DNA from: Sitta carolinensis
Lineage: Eukaryota; Chordata; Aves; Passeriformes; Sittidae
Assembly (NCBI GenBank): GCA_032173965.1
Contig: CM063283.1
Location: 17,464,501-17,528,500 of the forward strand
Direction: 5' to 3'
DNA: 64,000 nt
In this document: piece after piece, positions 1 to 13,775 of the stretch
Layout of the letters: the number at the start of each line of letters is the position of its first letter
Numbering within the stretch: the stretch's first letter is position 1
Notes under the pieces: generated by a model
Told to the model about the DNA's origin: nothing
The model's input: the letters and a program-made list of their open reading frames with translations, nothing else
Database searches by the model: none
Made by a program: the position numbers and the translations under genes

Positions 1-3000
1 TTCAGTATGCATAAAGAGATGCTGGTAAGAGAAAGAGGCGTAATCCAGACAGTTAAAACTTACATGGTATAGTTTCTTACATGTCAGTATTAGTGCTATT
101 AGTGCCTTGTTTCCTGGTTTCTTTTACCCATATTAATAACACCACACCATGGAGCCTCTCATACCTCTTCATTGTTAAAATCTTGTCAAAGCAGGTAATT
201 ATTGAGTAATATAAGTGATGTAGGTACTTGATAGTATACATGAACTTCATTTTAAAGGTTGTTTAATTTTGTTGTTAACAGATCTCTCTATTACACTTGA
301 TACCTTTGCTGGCCATTTCAGAACAGAGGCCAAGATAAGGACACCTTGCATGTAATGTAGTTTTTTACAGCTGTACAAAATGGATATGTAGTGCTCCTAA
401 GTAGAACAATTGTGTTTTGTGTCTGCTTCATACAGTTACAAATGGCTTGTGAGTTAGTTGCAAGGCATGCCACCTATTAGGTCTGTAGAAGCACAAGGAT
501 TTTTTCACCCTTTAAGAGAGTTGAGTAAGCTAAGGTATGCTGGTATGTTCAGAAAATAGAATGCTTGCATTTCCACTGCCTTTGATTTATTCTGTCCATA
601 GTGAAAGACAGAACTATATTTTCTTGGGTTGTCAATCCAGGACCCTTTACAAACACTGAGGTCATGAAGGGGAGAGGGAGAGGATAGTAAATATTTCTGG
701 GATTCCATTTTTCTGTATATGATTTCAAGCAAATTAATCTCTTTCTATGCCCACTTGGAGATATTCCTGGCTTTCATCAGCCACTGCTATCAAGAGTTTT
801 AAGGCGTTAGCAAGTGAGTGTGGGGAATTTTTCAAGGGACACCAAGACAGCAAGTGCTGGAATTTTTTAAGTTGCTTGCTCATTATTATTTTAGAACTCC
901 ACACAAGTTGCATTTCTAGATTTTTCTGCAAAATCTTGTGTCATCAGATGGGACCTTTCTGTCACTTGTGTGTAACTGGTATTAGTTTTCGAGAGTTATG
1001 CCCTGACCTTACCTTGTGGCAGGCTCATATGGGCTGCTGTGCACAGCCAGCCTTCGCCAAAGTTGGTGAGGTTCAGCTCACATAAAGCATTTGCTCAGTT
1101 GCGAGTGCAGCGGGATTTGGGGCTTCCAAGTTTTATGTCCATGGAATTTGTGTGACTTCATCTCAGTTTGCTTGCTTTGCACTTAACTGGCAGTGGAGTA
1201 TCTCCCTCTCAACTGCATGTCCCCTCCTAATTAATACATGGTACAATATAAATGACGTAAGCAGCCATGTGTCGGTGCTCTGTCAAGACAGAAAAAATAT
1301 TTCCATTCACTTTGTTCTTATTTAATAATAACAGGAAAAATAGTAGCAGTGATATAAATAATAGTGTTGGAGATTTTTTTTTTTTTTTTTTAACTTCCTT
1401 CCTTCGGGGCCTGCCATGGAGCTCAGTAGTGTTGGGGAGGACTGAGTTGGATCCTTAATTACCATCTTCTCTTCTTCTCCTGCCCGGGGCAGAAGCTACC
1501 TGCTGTCTGTGGAACTGACCTGTCCCCTGGTAGTTCTTCCGGGCTGAGATAGATGCACGTTCCATGGCCACTGTAAATGTATTCAGGTAATAAAAAGGAA
1601 GCTTGGACTAGCCAGCTGCATCCTGAGCCTGCAGGCCCTGGATCCCTTTGAGCTGCTACCATGGCTGACTACAAGTGACGGTTGTCATGTGAGCAGGGAA
1701 GGAAGGCCATAAGGCAACTCTGGGAGCATATGCTTTATCTGCGTTAAGCTTTGCATGCAGCCTGGGGAGAAGCATGGGGAAGAAAGGGTGAGGCAGATGC
1801 AGCCTTATGCAGCATGTCCCACCTCGGTTGCTTTTTTCCTGTGGCCTGTGCCCAGCCACAGTCCATGGAATAGTGTGGCATCTTCCAGGTTAAAAAATAC
1901 TGGAGCAGGACAATGCATTAGTGGGCCTATTTTCCTCCCCAATGCACTTGTATAACATGGTAACATTAATAGCAATTTATGTGCAAGCAGTGAAGGGAGG
2001 AGGCATTTTAGCTGAACTAAAGCTGTAGAATATTCACTGCAGAGTAGGAACAGAGCCACAGGATCAGTGCAGGACAGCTATTCTTCAAGAAGCACTCTTC
2101 TAGGAAGTTATTGTTCCCACCTCAGCTCCACTTTCAGTTTCTGAAGTACTCAACAAAAGTTTGTAGAAGTCAAAGAAAGGGCCACCTTGTTCTGTTGCTT
2201 TCTCTGTAGGAGGCCACAGTTATACTCTGACTATATTTCTTTGTTCCTATTCCTTACTCCTATTCTTTCATGATATTAAAATTATCAGGGTATTCTCTTC
2301 AAAATTTTGAGATTCTGCTTCTGAGTGTTCTTCAATGTTAGTGCATCTAATCATCTAATTCCTACTGTCTCCTATCAATTGTTTTCTGTTTGTTGGGATT
2401 TTTTTTCAATGCCTCTTTTCACTAGAAGAACATTAGTAACTGCAATCCTTTAACAGAACCAGACATTAAGAGCATTAAATCCTAGAAGGAACCTCTGGCC
2501 TAAGCTGCTACCACTTTTATTTGAAAAGTTAGACATGAGGGTAGGAAGGGGAACAGACCTGCCAGGAGTCTCACAGTGTGGAAGCAGCAAAGTCAAAAAT
2601 AAAATCAGAGTTTCTAACTTCCAGTGCATTGCTCCATCCATTTATTTCTCTGCTGCTCTGGGATTTCTCTTTCATAGTGCCTCCCTTTTTCAGAAAAATA
2701 TAACTACACCTTGAGGAACTATTTACCATTTTTTCCTGTTTCAGAAGGAATGAGTAATAGGTTAGCCAGAACATCCACATCCATTTGAGTCTATCATCTT
2801 TGTAAAAAGCTCCATCTGACCCTGCAAGACATTTAGGTATATGTTAAACCAATATACATTAACTAACCATACTAGTGTACATGAAGTATACAATGTCGAG
2901 AATAGTGAAGCAATTGTCTACTAGTCTCTAAACTCAGTAGATTTTCCTTGTCTTTATACAAGTATACTGCAGTACACAAAATATGTAAATCAGGTCAGAC

Positions 3001-6000
3001 CTGCTTGCCTGATGTTGTGGAGCCCTTTGAGTTTATCTAGTGCAAGCAAATCAGTTTCCATAGCCAGTGACACACGAAAGCAGTGGGTCTGTCATTCACA
3101 TCCAGTAACTTGGAATTCCTTCACTTACTGACAAAGTCCCTGTTAAAAGCTGGGCCAAAGCATAGCAGCCTTGTCTCCATGCCACATTTCTAATTTTTAT
3201 AATTCTGCTTTAATTCTCATGTAAACTGCTATAATATTTACTGTTTTGAGCATAAAATGTAATTGGAACTCATATTTCAGTTTTAAATGTTTAGTCCCTT
3301 ACATTTTAGTGCTATCAAGTAGGTTTCTTCCTCTTCCACCCAAGGCTCTCTTTTTCCTATCTCTGTTTCTGGTATTACTCAAACATTTATTTTTTACTTG
3401 CTATTCCTTTTCTATAAATAAATGTTCATGGTGCTTTAAAGAACTACAGCTTTGTTCTAGTGTCTTTCTTCAACCTCCAGAGTACCACCAGCAACTTCAA
3501 AGCTACCACACAAGTATGTATTTACTTCTGTCTAGAAGAACGAGGACAGTCAAGGAGCAAAAAGTTCTCAGCCTGGTAGGGCCACTGCTTAGCTGAAGAG
3601 GATGTTGTTGAGTCTGTGCTTGACAAGTGGCAAGTGCCTGCAGTGACTCAAGTGAAAGAGCAGCACCCATTAGGTCCAGGCATGAATCCTTGCAGCTTGG
3701 TGAGCTTCCCAGATGTATGTCTCACTGCCCCACTGCCACGCCTGGAGTTATGTTCATTCTGAGGCCACAGCATGCTTTTTTGGCCACAGAGTGTTGCTAC
3801 CATTTGTAAAGTAAACAAAGCAAGTGACCATTTGACCCTAAATAACAAAAGCGTGCATTAGTCATTGTACTACTCAAAGACAAGGTATTTGACTCTTAAC
3901 TTGTTATATCTAGGGAAATACAGAGCACTGCAGATGTTGCATTAGGGATCTTGTTCATCTCTGCAAGGGACAGGCTTCAAAGGGGCAGAGATCAGAATTT
4001 TATTCCTTCAGGTGGTGGCTATGTAACACAGGGAAGACAGTGGACACCGTGAAAAAGTCCTGGCTCAGCTCCTGTCAAAGAGAAAAAAGCACCCAACTCA
4101 GTGGAACACAAAGACAGGGAACCACATCTATGGTCTCATTTAGGAAGCATTGCTTTTGGAACAACAATTTTAAAGCTTTAAAGAAAGATGTAGGGTGGGG
4201 AGCAAAACTGAATGGATCTTGAGGCTTTCTAGAAGAAAAAAAAGAAAGGAATAAAAAATCATGTCTTGGACTAGTGTCACCTCCTATAAATATTCTTGCA
4301 GGAGCAAGGCTGTGTACTTCTTCAGTGCATCCAGGTGAGAGGCCTCGTGAGAGGAAATTAAATCAAAACATTGCATTGTTTCTGTCCCACTAGGTTCAAA
4401 TGGAGAAGGCAGCAAAACTTAAGAAGGGCACTTTCTCCTGCTCCTCCCTGTTCCAACATGAGAATCGTTGGCAGGCCAGCCTGTAAGAACTATTTAATTT
4501 GGAAATATATGTTGGGCCTTCCTGCGTGCCTTCTTAATGGGGCTTTTCCCTGAAGTCACCAGGTTCTCGTGGCTTTTCCCAGTGCCAAGTGCTGCAGCGA
4601 GGAAGATCCTTTACTCTAGAAAGGAGACACTGTCTGTCTGCCAGCCCTACTTGGTTTAGCCCTCAAACAGCCGTGGTGGGTGTGCATTTCCCTTGTTCTG
4701 ATTGTCTGCAGCTCTAGCTTAAGCACTTGTTTGTTGAAATCTCTGTATCCCTAGAAATTACATCTTTCACTGGTTGTAGTGCTGTGTCTCCTTATAATTT
4801 TGTAAAAGGTAAGTGGTGAAGCTGATCCATATTTTAAGTTTTAACTCCATCAGCAAAAAATCAGTTTGATAATACTAAGACATTTCTTTTCAAATTGTGA
4901 GTTTTGTCAATTGCTGATTTGGGGGTTTATATTTATGTCTAGGAAGGGAAGGGGAGGTAGAAGTACCTGTATTTGCATGCAAAAGTTTAAGCAAAAATTA
5001 AGCATTTTCATGCTTCAAATAAAAAAAAAAAAAATCCTTAAAAATGCTCCAACCTGAAACATAGTGGTTTTAGTGCACTTTCCTGGCCTACAATGTCAAT
5101 TTTCTTCAACAAAGATTTTTGAAAAATAATCAGTCCAGGTTAACACAAACGATCTGTCCTTTTTTTTTTTAACTTCCAGCAATTTGAAAAATCAGTGTTT
5201 TTGCATAGCCATGTCTGCATTTTTTTCAAATTGAAAATTTTCCTGTGGAAGGCATGCAGAGATCTATGGTGAGATTTATGGTCTGTGATGAACTGGTTGT
5301 TCATAAAGAAACCTTAATCTGTGACTGTTGAAGTCCTACTGAGAAGAACTCAAGTCATGCATGCTCAGCAGTGCTCAGATTAATAATTATTTCCCCTTCA
5401 TTCTTAAATTTCCAGATGACTGTTTCCTTCACTCCACTTTTTCTGCACATATTAAAGCCATGTTTCAAAAAGTACTGGAGCTCCTTACATTCAAACCTTG
5501 GTCCCAGGTAAAAGGAGGCTTTTATATCTTATATTGACTTTGAGGGAACTGTTCAGGCATATAAGCTTAAGCCTATGCATGATCTTGGTTCTTCCAAAAA
5601 GACCTGCCCAGAAACAAGTGACTTTGGTTTCAAAGGTCTGTCAGTTCTTCGTCTTGTGAAGCTGGAGCTGTGTGTTGTGACACCCTTCTTGCTCTAAAAA
5701 TTTACAGTTGGTGAGCAAAATCCTGACTGCGTGAAAAGCAGTGATAGAGCTCATTCACTACTGCTGAATCTTCTCCTGCTGTCATGAGTTTATAAATACT
5801 TGCCAGGATCTCTTATTTTCCAGTACAGATGTCAACAGCTAGGCAGAAGATCTGGTCTGAGATTTCTCATTCAGCCAATGCTACATATCAAATTTTTGCT
5901 AATGGAAAAAATTGAGGGATTTAGTTTGTGTAACTTTTGCTTATTCAGCTTTAAGTTTATAATAATTTTTATTTATATTTTTCTCATTGTGCTTCTAAGT

Positions 6001-6615
6001 GCATGTATGCAATGCTCTTTTTGCTTTCACTATTTCACAAATAATCCTAAAATAAGATGCTGAATTGTCAAAAATGGTGAAGCCTCTCCCTGGCTGCTCC
6101 AACAAACTCAAACACAAAGCAGCAACGCTGTGTGAACCCATTCTAAAAAGAGTGCTGTACTAAACCCTGACAAAGTTATTGGAAAGGATCATATTTATGT
6201 CAATCAATGTAGGGCGGTCCTTGAACTCTGCCCTTCTGCTGGCATTGGCATAATTAAGAGCTCAGCATCTTTGTATCCACACACGCAGGTGTAACAGGCC
6301 TGTGTGGATGAGTGTTACAGAAGCTGCGACCATGCACCCTCTTCTGTTTCCTTTCCTTACCACACAGAGTGTTAACTGCTGTAGGAAGTGATATTTCCTT
6401 AAGGAAAAATCCTCCTAGTATTTTACTTCGTACTTGACAGGAACCCCTTCATGTTACAATTTCAAATTAATACATTTAATTAAAAGTTTTTCATATTTCT
6501 TATGCAACATGTTCCGAGCAGAATGTTTATCTTTGTTAGATTGTTTGAATTTGCTATCAAAATAAGTAAATAAAAACATTAAGTGTAAATGACACTTCCC
6601 TATGGATATTCTTAT
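1..6615. other. Unique AT-rich noncoding DNA
   Basis: I see no gene here. Open frames are at most about 115 codons, occur on both strands, and encode low-complexity hydrophobic or lysine-rich strings typical of untranslated AT-rich DNA. Apart from a T19 run near 1.38 kb and shorter A or T runs near 5.03 and 5.16 kb, the sequence looks unique. No CR1, LTR or SINE end is recognisable. Ancient, highly decayed repeats or conserved noncoding elements could be present, but cannot be judged without alignment to other birds. Confidence 0.6.
1374..1392. repeat. Poly(T) run, 19 bases
   Basis: An uninterrupted run of 19 T. No adjoining sequence looks like the 3' end of a retroposed transcript, so this is best taken as a simple mononucleotide repeat. 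Confidence 0.95.
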
Positions 6616-6669
6616 AAAAACAAACAAACAAACAGACAAACAAACAAACAAACAAACGTGCAAACAAAC
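6616..6669. repeat. (CAAA)n microsatellite
   Basis: Tandem CAAA tetranucleotides, about 13 units, are interrupted once by a CAGA unit and once by GTG. Both overlapping open frames here, read as KQTNRQTNKQTN on one strand and a VCLFVCLS string on the other, are products of the tandem repeat and not proteins. Confidence 0.95.
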
Positions 6670-9600
6670 CAAAAGCAAATGAAACTCAAGCAGCTGTCTG
6701 GCAAGAGGAAAATTGTATGGGTAAAAATATCTGCTTGCTTGATTCCACATGCAGCTGTTTTTCAGGGAATGGAAATGCTTCATTGTGGAGGCCTCTAACC
6801 TCACAGAGGCAGAACCTGATTACATGAGGCTGGATTGTGGAGCTGTAATATGTGTTGGCAAGCACTTTCTCAGCAGGTACAATGACCTAAGTAAATGCCC
6901 ACCAACACAAAAAAGGTCCTCACAGTTCCACCTGCCTGTTGATATACTTACAGAGTGAATACTGGACTGAACTCCATTGTACACACAAGTTAACAAGCAG
7001 AAAGAGCTAAATACATGGAAATGGGGTCAGCATGCAGGCCTGAATACAGATTATTGCCAGGGGTAAATTCAGTTACACAAAACATACATTCATCCAACAT
7101 GTTTGTGGGGTTCATCCCATGCACACAGAGCTGAATGTGACCAAAATACAACAGTTTTTCCTAATTTTGTGCCTTTCAGCATTTTAAAGTGCATGATTAA
7201 AACAAAATATATCCCTAAGGATTCAAACATTTAATTGGCAAATCCATTTCCAGAATGTTATCATGTTTCTGAAATGGGGAAGGGAAAACAAAGACACTGT
7301 TAAGATATGGTGTACACAAACAGAAATGTGGATTGAAACTATGGGACATCAGTTAGGATTGGAAAAAAACTTACTGGGAGCTAGGACAAGAATCACTTCA
7401 GCTATCTGCTAGTTTAATAATTTGAGATGTTTTACAATAATGAATTTTCGAAAGGAGTATCACCAATCCAACTAAACTGGCAGCAATGGCCTCAAAACAG
7501 TGCTACGTGGAAGAGCCTTATTTCACCAGTGCCTCACTGAGCTGCTTTGGACATCAGTGCCTCTAAAGGGTTGTGCATCTGGATACAGCATATACCTGGG
7601 AGGCTGTGGGCTTGCATGGCCCTTGCTAGCAGAATGGCTGGAGAATATGACCTCTCCTTCAACATTCAGGTTAGGCCAAGTCTGTCTGTAGACCTATAAA
7701 AAAGTATCTTTTAGGAAAATGAAAGCGCAAGGGGCACCAAATGTCAAAACTCTGTAATTGAAGTAGGTAGCTCTATGCCAGGGTGTTTTTGTAGTTCTTC
7801 TTTTGCAAGTGTTGCCTCTGTATGAACTTGGTTTGATTTCTGATCATAAGCATTGCCCCCCGAGGGAAAAAAGCCTTGCTGACTGTTGATATGTTGTGTT
7901 TTCTGCTGAGTCGTTCCGTCATGATAGGAAAGGCTGGAATGCCCCTTGTCCTCCAAGACACATTCAAGTAGGAATATGGGGCATATTCTGTTTCATGTAT
8001 TTTTGCCACCTTCACTTCCCTATGTTTTCTCTGGATTGGTTTTTTACCCTGCACAGACTTGGGTGGAAATTGTCCATTGTTGTTCCCACTTTTTTATTTT
8101 ATTGCTTTTCTTATTTCAGAATCTCTTTTTATGCTGAACACAGCCTCTGCAGCACTTTTAATCAAGGAAAAATGACTTTGTTCACATTTACACTCTTTTA
8201 TAATTTAGGGCCAGTAACAGATAGAAAATCCTTCCTCAAAAGTAGCTTTTATATAATCAACTAAGATGGTGTAATATAAGGCCCAAAAACCTTCTAGGCA
8301 TTTTCCTGTTACCATGAATAATGATGCACTTTCTGTAAGGGTAATATCAGATTTTGGCTAGAAAATTGTGTGGTTGTTACCTTCCCTCTTACTGTTCCTC
8401 ACCTTCCCAAGAAAAGGCCTAGCTGGTGAAACCTTGTTGCTGTTTTTGTTAGAATACAACCTCTCATTAAAATATTGCTTTGACCTCTTGTTCTCCACTT
8501 TATTCAGAGCTTTTACAATGGCACTGAAGAAAGTCCAGAGTGTGATTTTGTCAGATTGTTATCCCTGCACAGAGATCTGTAAGGGTATCCTGCTTTCCTT
8601 GTGGCAGTGACCAAATGCATATGCTAACAATGGAACTAATCTCTTTCTTTTGCAAAACTTCTGTGTGCTTTGAGAAATTTTGTCTATTGTTTGCTAATCA
8701 ATTTTATGCTGAACAGTCATGTGTATATGTGTGAAAAAGAGGGAAATAATATCCTCCAATATTCAAAAGTTTCAATATAGTAACTGTCCTATATGTATGA
8801 CTTAGTATTTTAGCATAATAATAAAATGAAGGTCAATTTCTTTAGGTGTTCTTTTAGAAGCCCTCATTTTCTCACTATCCATGGATTCAGAGATAATACA
8901 ACAAGGATGCTAGCACTGACTGTTTCAGCATTTAGCCTTTCACAGTACATGGTGCTTGATAATATCATCTTGTTGATCTTTGTCCTCTGTATTAGGCTCT
9001 GTAAAAAGCTGTTAGGAAACAGTTTTAGTGCTGGAGACTGATGAAGGCATAGGATGCTGCTGTGTCTTTGTTTCAACCAGAGATTTGATGGAAGTATTAA
9101 AGGATTATTTCTTATCTCTGTCTAAATCTACGGTTTCATTCCCCAGTGCTATCAAACTAACACCTTTCTTTAGTATAATACATACATGCCTTTGCAAGTA
9201 TTTTAAAAACAGTCATCCATCATGTGCTGTAACAGAAAACTAACCATCAAGAAGCAGATTTCCTAGCTTATTCTCCGAAGGTGCAATTCAATTATGCAGA
9301 GGAACAAAACAAGGTTTATGTACCCTTCAAGTCCCTTGTAGTCCAGTTTGTGCTGACTTTTTACACACGGGTAAACTCTACTACAAAGAAACAATTTTTG
9401 GTGGTGTCTGAGTGCCACAGTCAATTAAATTTTGTCTGTAGGACCCCTGTCAGTATTGTGTGTGGAAGATAGAAGTGATGCCGAGTGGAGTTTTATGCCC
9501 AGTGGGCCTGGCTGATGCCCAGCTGAAGTAAGGAAAACTTTTGCAACTCCTTCCAAAATCGACAGAATGGCTCCTTCAATCACTCCCTATTTCTCTTGCT

Positions 9601-12600
9601 AAGTCACAGTTTTCTGATATTTTTAGGCACTCATGTTGTCCAGCTTGGAATCCCTGCAAGGCTGGGTTTCATAACAAAAGGCGCCCCTCATCCTTTTAAA
9701 TTTGAGTAGACAGAAGAGAGCAAGGTGAGTTACATTTTTTCCTTGCTAATCTCGTTGGGATGCTGAAGGTTTGCCAAAGACTACTTGAGATTTCCACGGA
9801 TAAGGTGTGAGTGAAGACTGCAGCAGTTTGAAGTGGTGTGAAGCAAAATGGTGTGTTGGTTTTATAGGTTTTCCTTCTTAATTCACTGGGAAGTAGCACT
9901 ATCCTTGTACCACTCCCTCAGCAGTTTGCGTTTTAGCAGCGAGTGTCACCTACTTAAAATACTTGATATTATCCTCAGTGAATGACCTCTTGTAGTCCAA
10001 AGCAATCTGTTCCAGAAATGTTCCCATCTCCTTGCAGAGAGCTTACAGCACCTTGCAGACCTGACACGGAGTCCTTGAAGTAAACAGAAAGTCTCCCAGT
10101 AACCACATGGGTTTGGATAGGGAGCCCTGTGGACTTCACAAGACAGGTAACACCATCAAAAGCACTTAATAACTACTGACAGGCAGTAGGTCTTCATCTC
10201 CAAATTACTTGGATGACTCTGAAAATATTTGTCCCAGGGCTGGCTGTATGTTCCCAGCAGTACAGAACACCTAAGTGGTACTCAATGAATAACATAAAAA
10301 TTCTTCCAAGTACAAAAATATTTCTGTTCAGGAGAATTATAATTTTATGCTTTTCTATTTTTTTGGTCAATATCTTTGTAAGCATCTCTTTGGCTATAGT
10401 ATTTTCCTAAAGTGCACGTATGTACTATGTGTCAAAATAAAATATTTATTGAATACATTTACTTTGTGTCTGTTGACTTATGAGAGAATTCTGAAGTGCT
10501 TCTTTGTCGCACCTGTTGAGGCCATTTTACATTCTCTCTTGGCTGGAGACAACGAAAATTTGAAGCCTCACAGTTCTGCAAAAAGAAGTAGTTGAAGAGA
10601 ACTTGAATTGAAATTGAACACAAGCAGTCACTGTTGCTGGCACTCCAGGAACAAACATAGAACCACTTCAATCCTCAACGTGCGGCTAGTTGTCTTTACC
10701 AGACCCAGTCCTGATTTGTGTGTGGGATGATATGAAACAGCACTGCAGACCGTTGGGTGCCATGAGGCATCTTAAGCCTTTTGCAAGAGGTGAAGGACAA
10801 ACAAAGGCATTGTTATCCAGTTATGAGCTGTAATTCAAATTAAAAATGTAGACCTTTGAGCACAGTATTTTAAGGAGAATATATGAATGACTAACTGGGC
10901 CTGTGTACAGACTCAAAACCAAAGGGTTTGTGAATGGGGAGATTAAGTTGCATTGTAGCTCTCTTTGTTAAGTGATTGGGTCCTTTGAATATGTAAGCAA
11001 GAGAATATAAGGCCTAGAACAAGTAAAATTAGGTGGTGATTCAGTTGTGCTAGATGTCCTTCAGCTCCTATTGTAAGTGGTAAAGAGACCTACAGGCTCC
11101 CTTGGACCGGGACCCACTCTGGATTTCTTTTGGTGGCTGCTCAGCTCCCCTTACTGTCTACATACAGAATCTGATGAAAGTGTCTTTTGTCAGAATTGTG
11201 TATGTGCCTGGAGTGAGTGGTGTCACAATTCCATTTAGCTTTCCTGTATGAAGATTCAGAAGAACAGAGAACCTGGAAAATGCTAATTTCCTGCCTACCA
11301 TATTTAAATTTCCTATCTACTGGATTTAAATTAAGCATACAGGGATGACTGCCTCAAATAATCTAGTTTATGCAGTTCAAACACATTCTTCAACATAAGA
11401 CTCAATTCAACACTATTTTATTTCCTCACCCTGTTACAATCATTGCAACCATCAATACAATGCAATTATGCTTAATCTAAAATGGGACATCAATTGTTTT
11501 TACTGATACAGTGGGATATTTACTGCCAGAGAAAGGGAATGAAGGTCTATCAAAGTAAAGGGAGCTCCTAATGACTGGTCCTTCAAATGATAATTCTAAT
11601 TTCTGAAAAACCAAAGAAATATCAACCCTTTCTTTTATCTTTTTGTATCATATCGTACAGAAAGAGGTCTTGACATTCTTTGAAAGCTGCTCAGAAGCTT
11701 CCACATGAGCTATGCAAAAAAAGCTGCAGCTGACACATAAAAAGTCTTTAAAAACAGTTCTGCATCTGTGGCTAGATCCACTGGGATTGAATAAGGCAGT
11801 CTTTAGTTATAGCCCTCCTGAAAAGCTATGGATAGGCAGAATGTTTCCAGAGTTTGGCTAGACCTTGAGAGCTTTTGTGAAGACAACCCTTCCATGAGTT
11901 GTAAATGGGATTTAGCCAGTTCCAGAGATGAGCTTATGCAATTGCCTGTGTGATCAGAACCAAAGTCCCTGTGTGGTTGATTTGGAAAAGATTTAACGTA
12001 TGTCCACACTTTGCAGGCAGAGACCTAATATTGAAATAAATACACCTCTATGGGGTGTAACCTCAAGTTAAGCATATCCACAAGCTTTTGTGAGAAGGGT
12101 CTGATGCTACGAATATGTGCAGGAAATCTGTTTAGTACCTCTTCAGTTTACTTCAATCAGAAACCATGTTAAAAAGTCTATCTGTATTGCAGTAGAATTA
12201 TACTGTTAGCTGTATAAAAAATAACATTTTCTTGCAAAAATTTTCCTGTTGTTTTAGCAGATTTTTTCTGTGACAGAAAATGTATTGATCTGATCCTGGG
12301 AAAGTGAATGTAATGCTCAACAGAACAGTTCCTGCCATATAATTTTGATGTTCATAAGGTTGTGTCATATTTCATATGAAAAGACTCTGTCAACTTCTAC
12401 TGACTGTTGAATCTTAAAATGATTCATCCACACAAATATATTTTTCAGGAAAGCTTCTGAAGCAGAAAACTGATTTCATTGCAAAATAACAGTTTAATTA
12501 AACATACGTTTATTTTAGAAGTATGTACTATATATATGTTTATTTCTCTTTTTTGATTTTTGTGGCTCCTATGGAAATACAAAGTTTAACATAATATGGA

Positions 12601-13730
12601 AAAGGAAATTAATTGTGAAATAATATATTTTGAAGAATAAACTTATAAAAGCATGTATTTCTGTGTTGTAACTTTAGTGTTTACTTATAACTAAATAAAT
12701 AATGAAAGTCAATGTGTGAAATAGTTATAATTGTCAACATTCCTCACTTCTGAATCAAATTTTATATTTACAATAATCTCCGTCCAAGTTTTATCTTCAG
12801 ATTTTTATCTCAGTATACCTGAATGTTTTTGTCAGCCAGATTTCCCATGTACCAATGTAAATAAAATTTGATTTAAATTCCTGCCTTTTACAGTTTCTCT
12901 TGCTCTTCATGGAAGGAACCACCCATAATAAACTAGGAGGGGAGAGACTGGTTCCACTGGCAGGAAATTAAACTTTTCCAGTTAGCTCCCTGAAGTTAAA
13001 GGTTTCAGCCTCAAGACATAATGTACAGGTAAGGAAGGCTATATTGAGGTTGGTGTTAAACCATTGGCTTCAGTGGGGACACATTTCCTCATTAAAAGTT
13101 TAATTTCAGTAATGTTTTAAAGTATTTGTGAGATTAGCTATATACAGACGTGCACACACAAAAGGTTCCTCTCATGTTTAATACGGAAGAATGCTGAAAG
13201 TAAGAGTGCATGAAGATGGTGTTCTTTGGTTGTTTTTGTATTTCTAAACACAGATGTAACTTGCAATAAAATTTTCACCTTTTGTTTTTGTTCTCACTCA
13301 GCTAAAAAACAAACCAAAACAAAACCTTTTTCATAAAGAAAAAGACTTTGCCCAGCTTATCTCTGACTGTGTTGTCAGGACCACAGTCTCACTCATGGGT
13401 GATGTTATATTTTCCCATGATGCTTTGATAGGAGCTAAACATAGAAACTTTAATTAATTTCTTAGTCCAATATCAGTCAGTACTTTAGAAACTTATGGCC
13501 AAATTTACTATTAAGTGTTAGAAAATTCATTGTTGCATAAAGCCACAATTTCTTTAGAGCAGATATATTGCTATTTTAAAATCTAGCCTTTAAGCTAACC
13601 TTACAATTTTGTACATGTAATTCACATGTTGTAGTACTCAGTTTGAAAGCTGGGCAGACTGGAGGTGAGTGCAATTCAAATGTGCCAATATAAGTGAGAT
13701 CAATTTGGAAAACTGTACCTAGAAAAAACT
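6670..13730. other. Unique AT-rich noncoding DNA
   Basis: No gene, transposon end or structured repeat is recognised. Open frames are short and on both strands. The AT-rich part near 12.4-12.9 kb has many A/T runs and few CpGs, and nothing distinguishes it as coding. Isolated splice-donor-like words occur (for example GTGAGT near 9.72 kb and GTAAGG near 13.03 kb), but no supporting reading frame or exon chain is visible. Confidence 0.55.
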
Positions 13731-13775
13731 AAAATCATAGAATAACCCAGTTTGGGAGTGACCTCAAAAATGTAG
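13731..13775 (-). mobile_element. CR1 LINE 3'-end scrap
   Basis: The + strand reads AATCATAGAATAACCCAG and then GGGAGTGACCTCAAAAA. This is the reverse complement of the terminal part of avian CR1 elements (…GACCT…CC…ATTCTATGATT), so the fragment lies on the minus strand. Only about 45 bases are recognisable, with no body upstream, so it is either a very short 5'-truncated insertion or a decayed one. A chance match is possible given the short length. Confidence 0.5.

Noticed and set aside
12981..13028. Candidate 47-nt exon between TTTTCCAG and CAG|GTAAGG on the + strand
   Set aside because: One short frame is open, but the exon is tiny, no neighbour exon is visible, and such pairs are frequent by chance.
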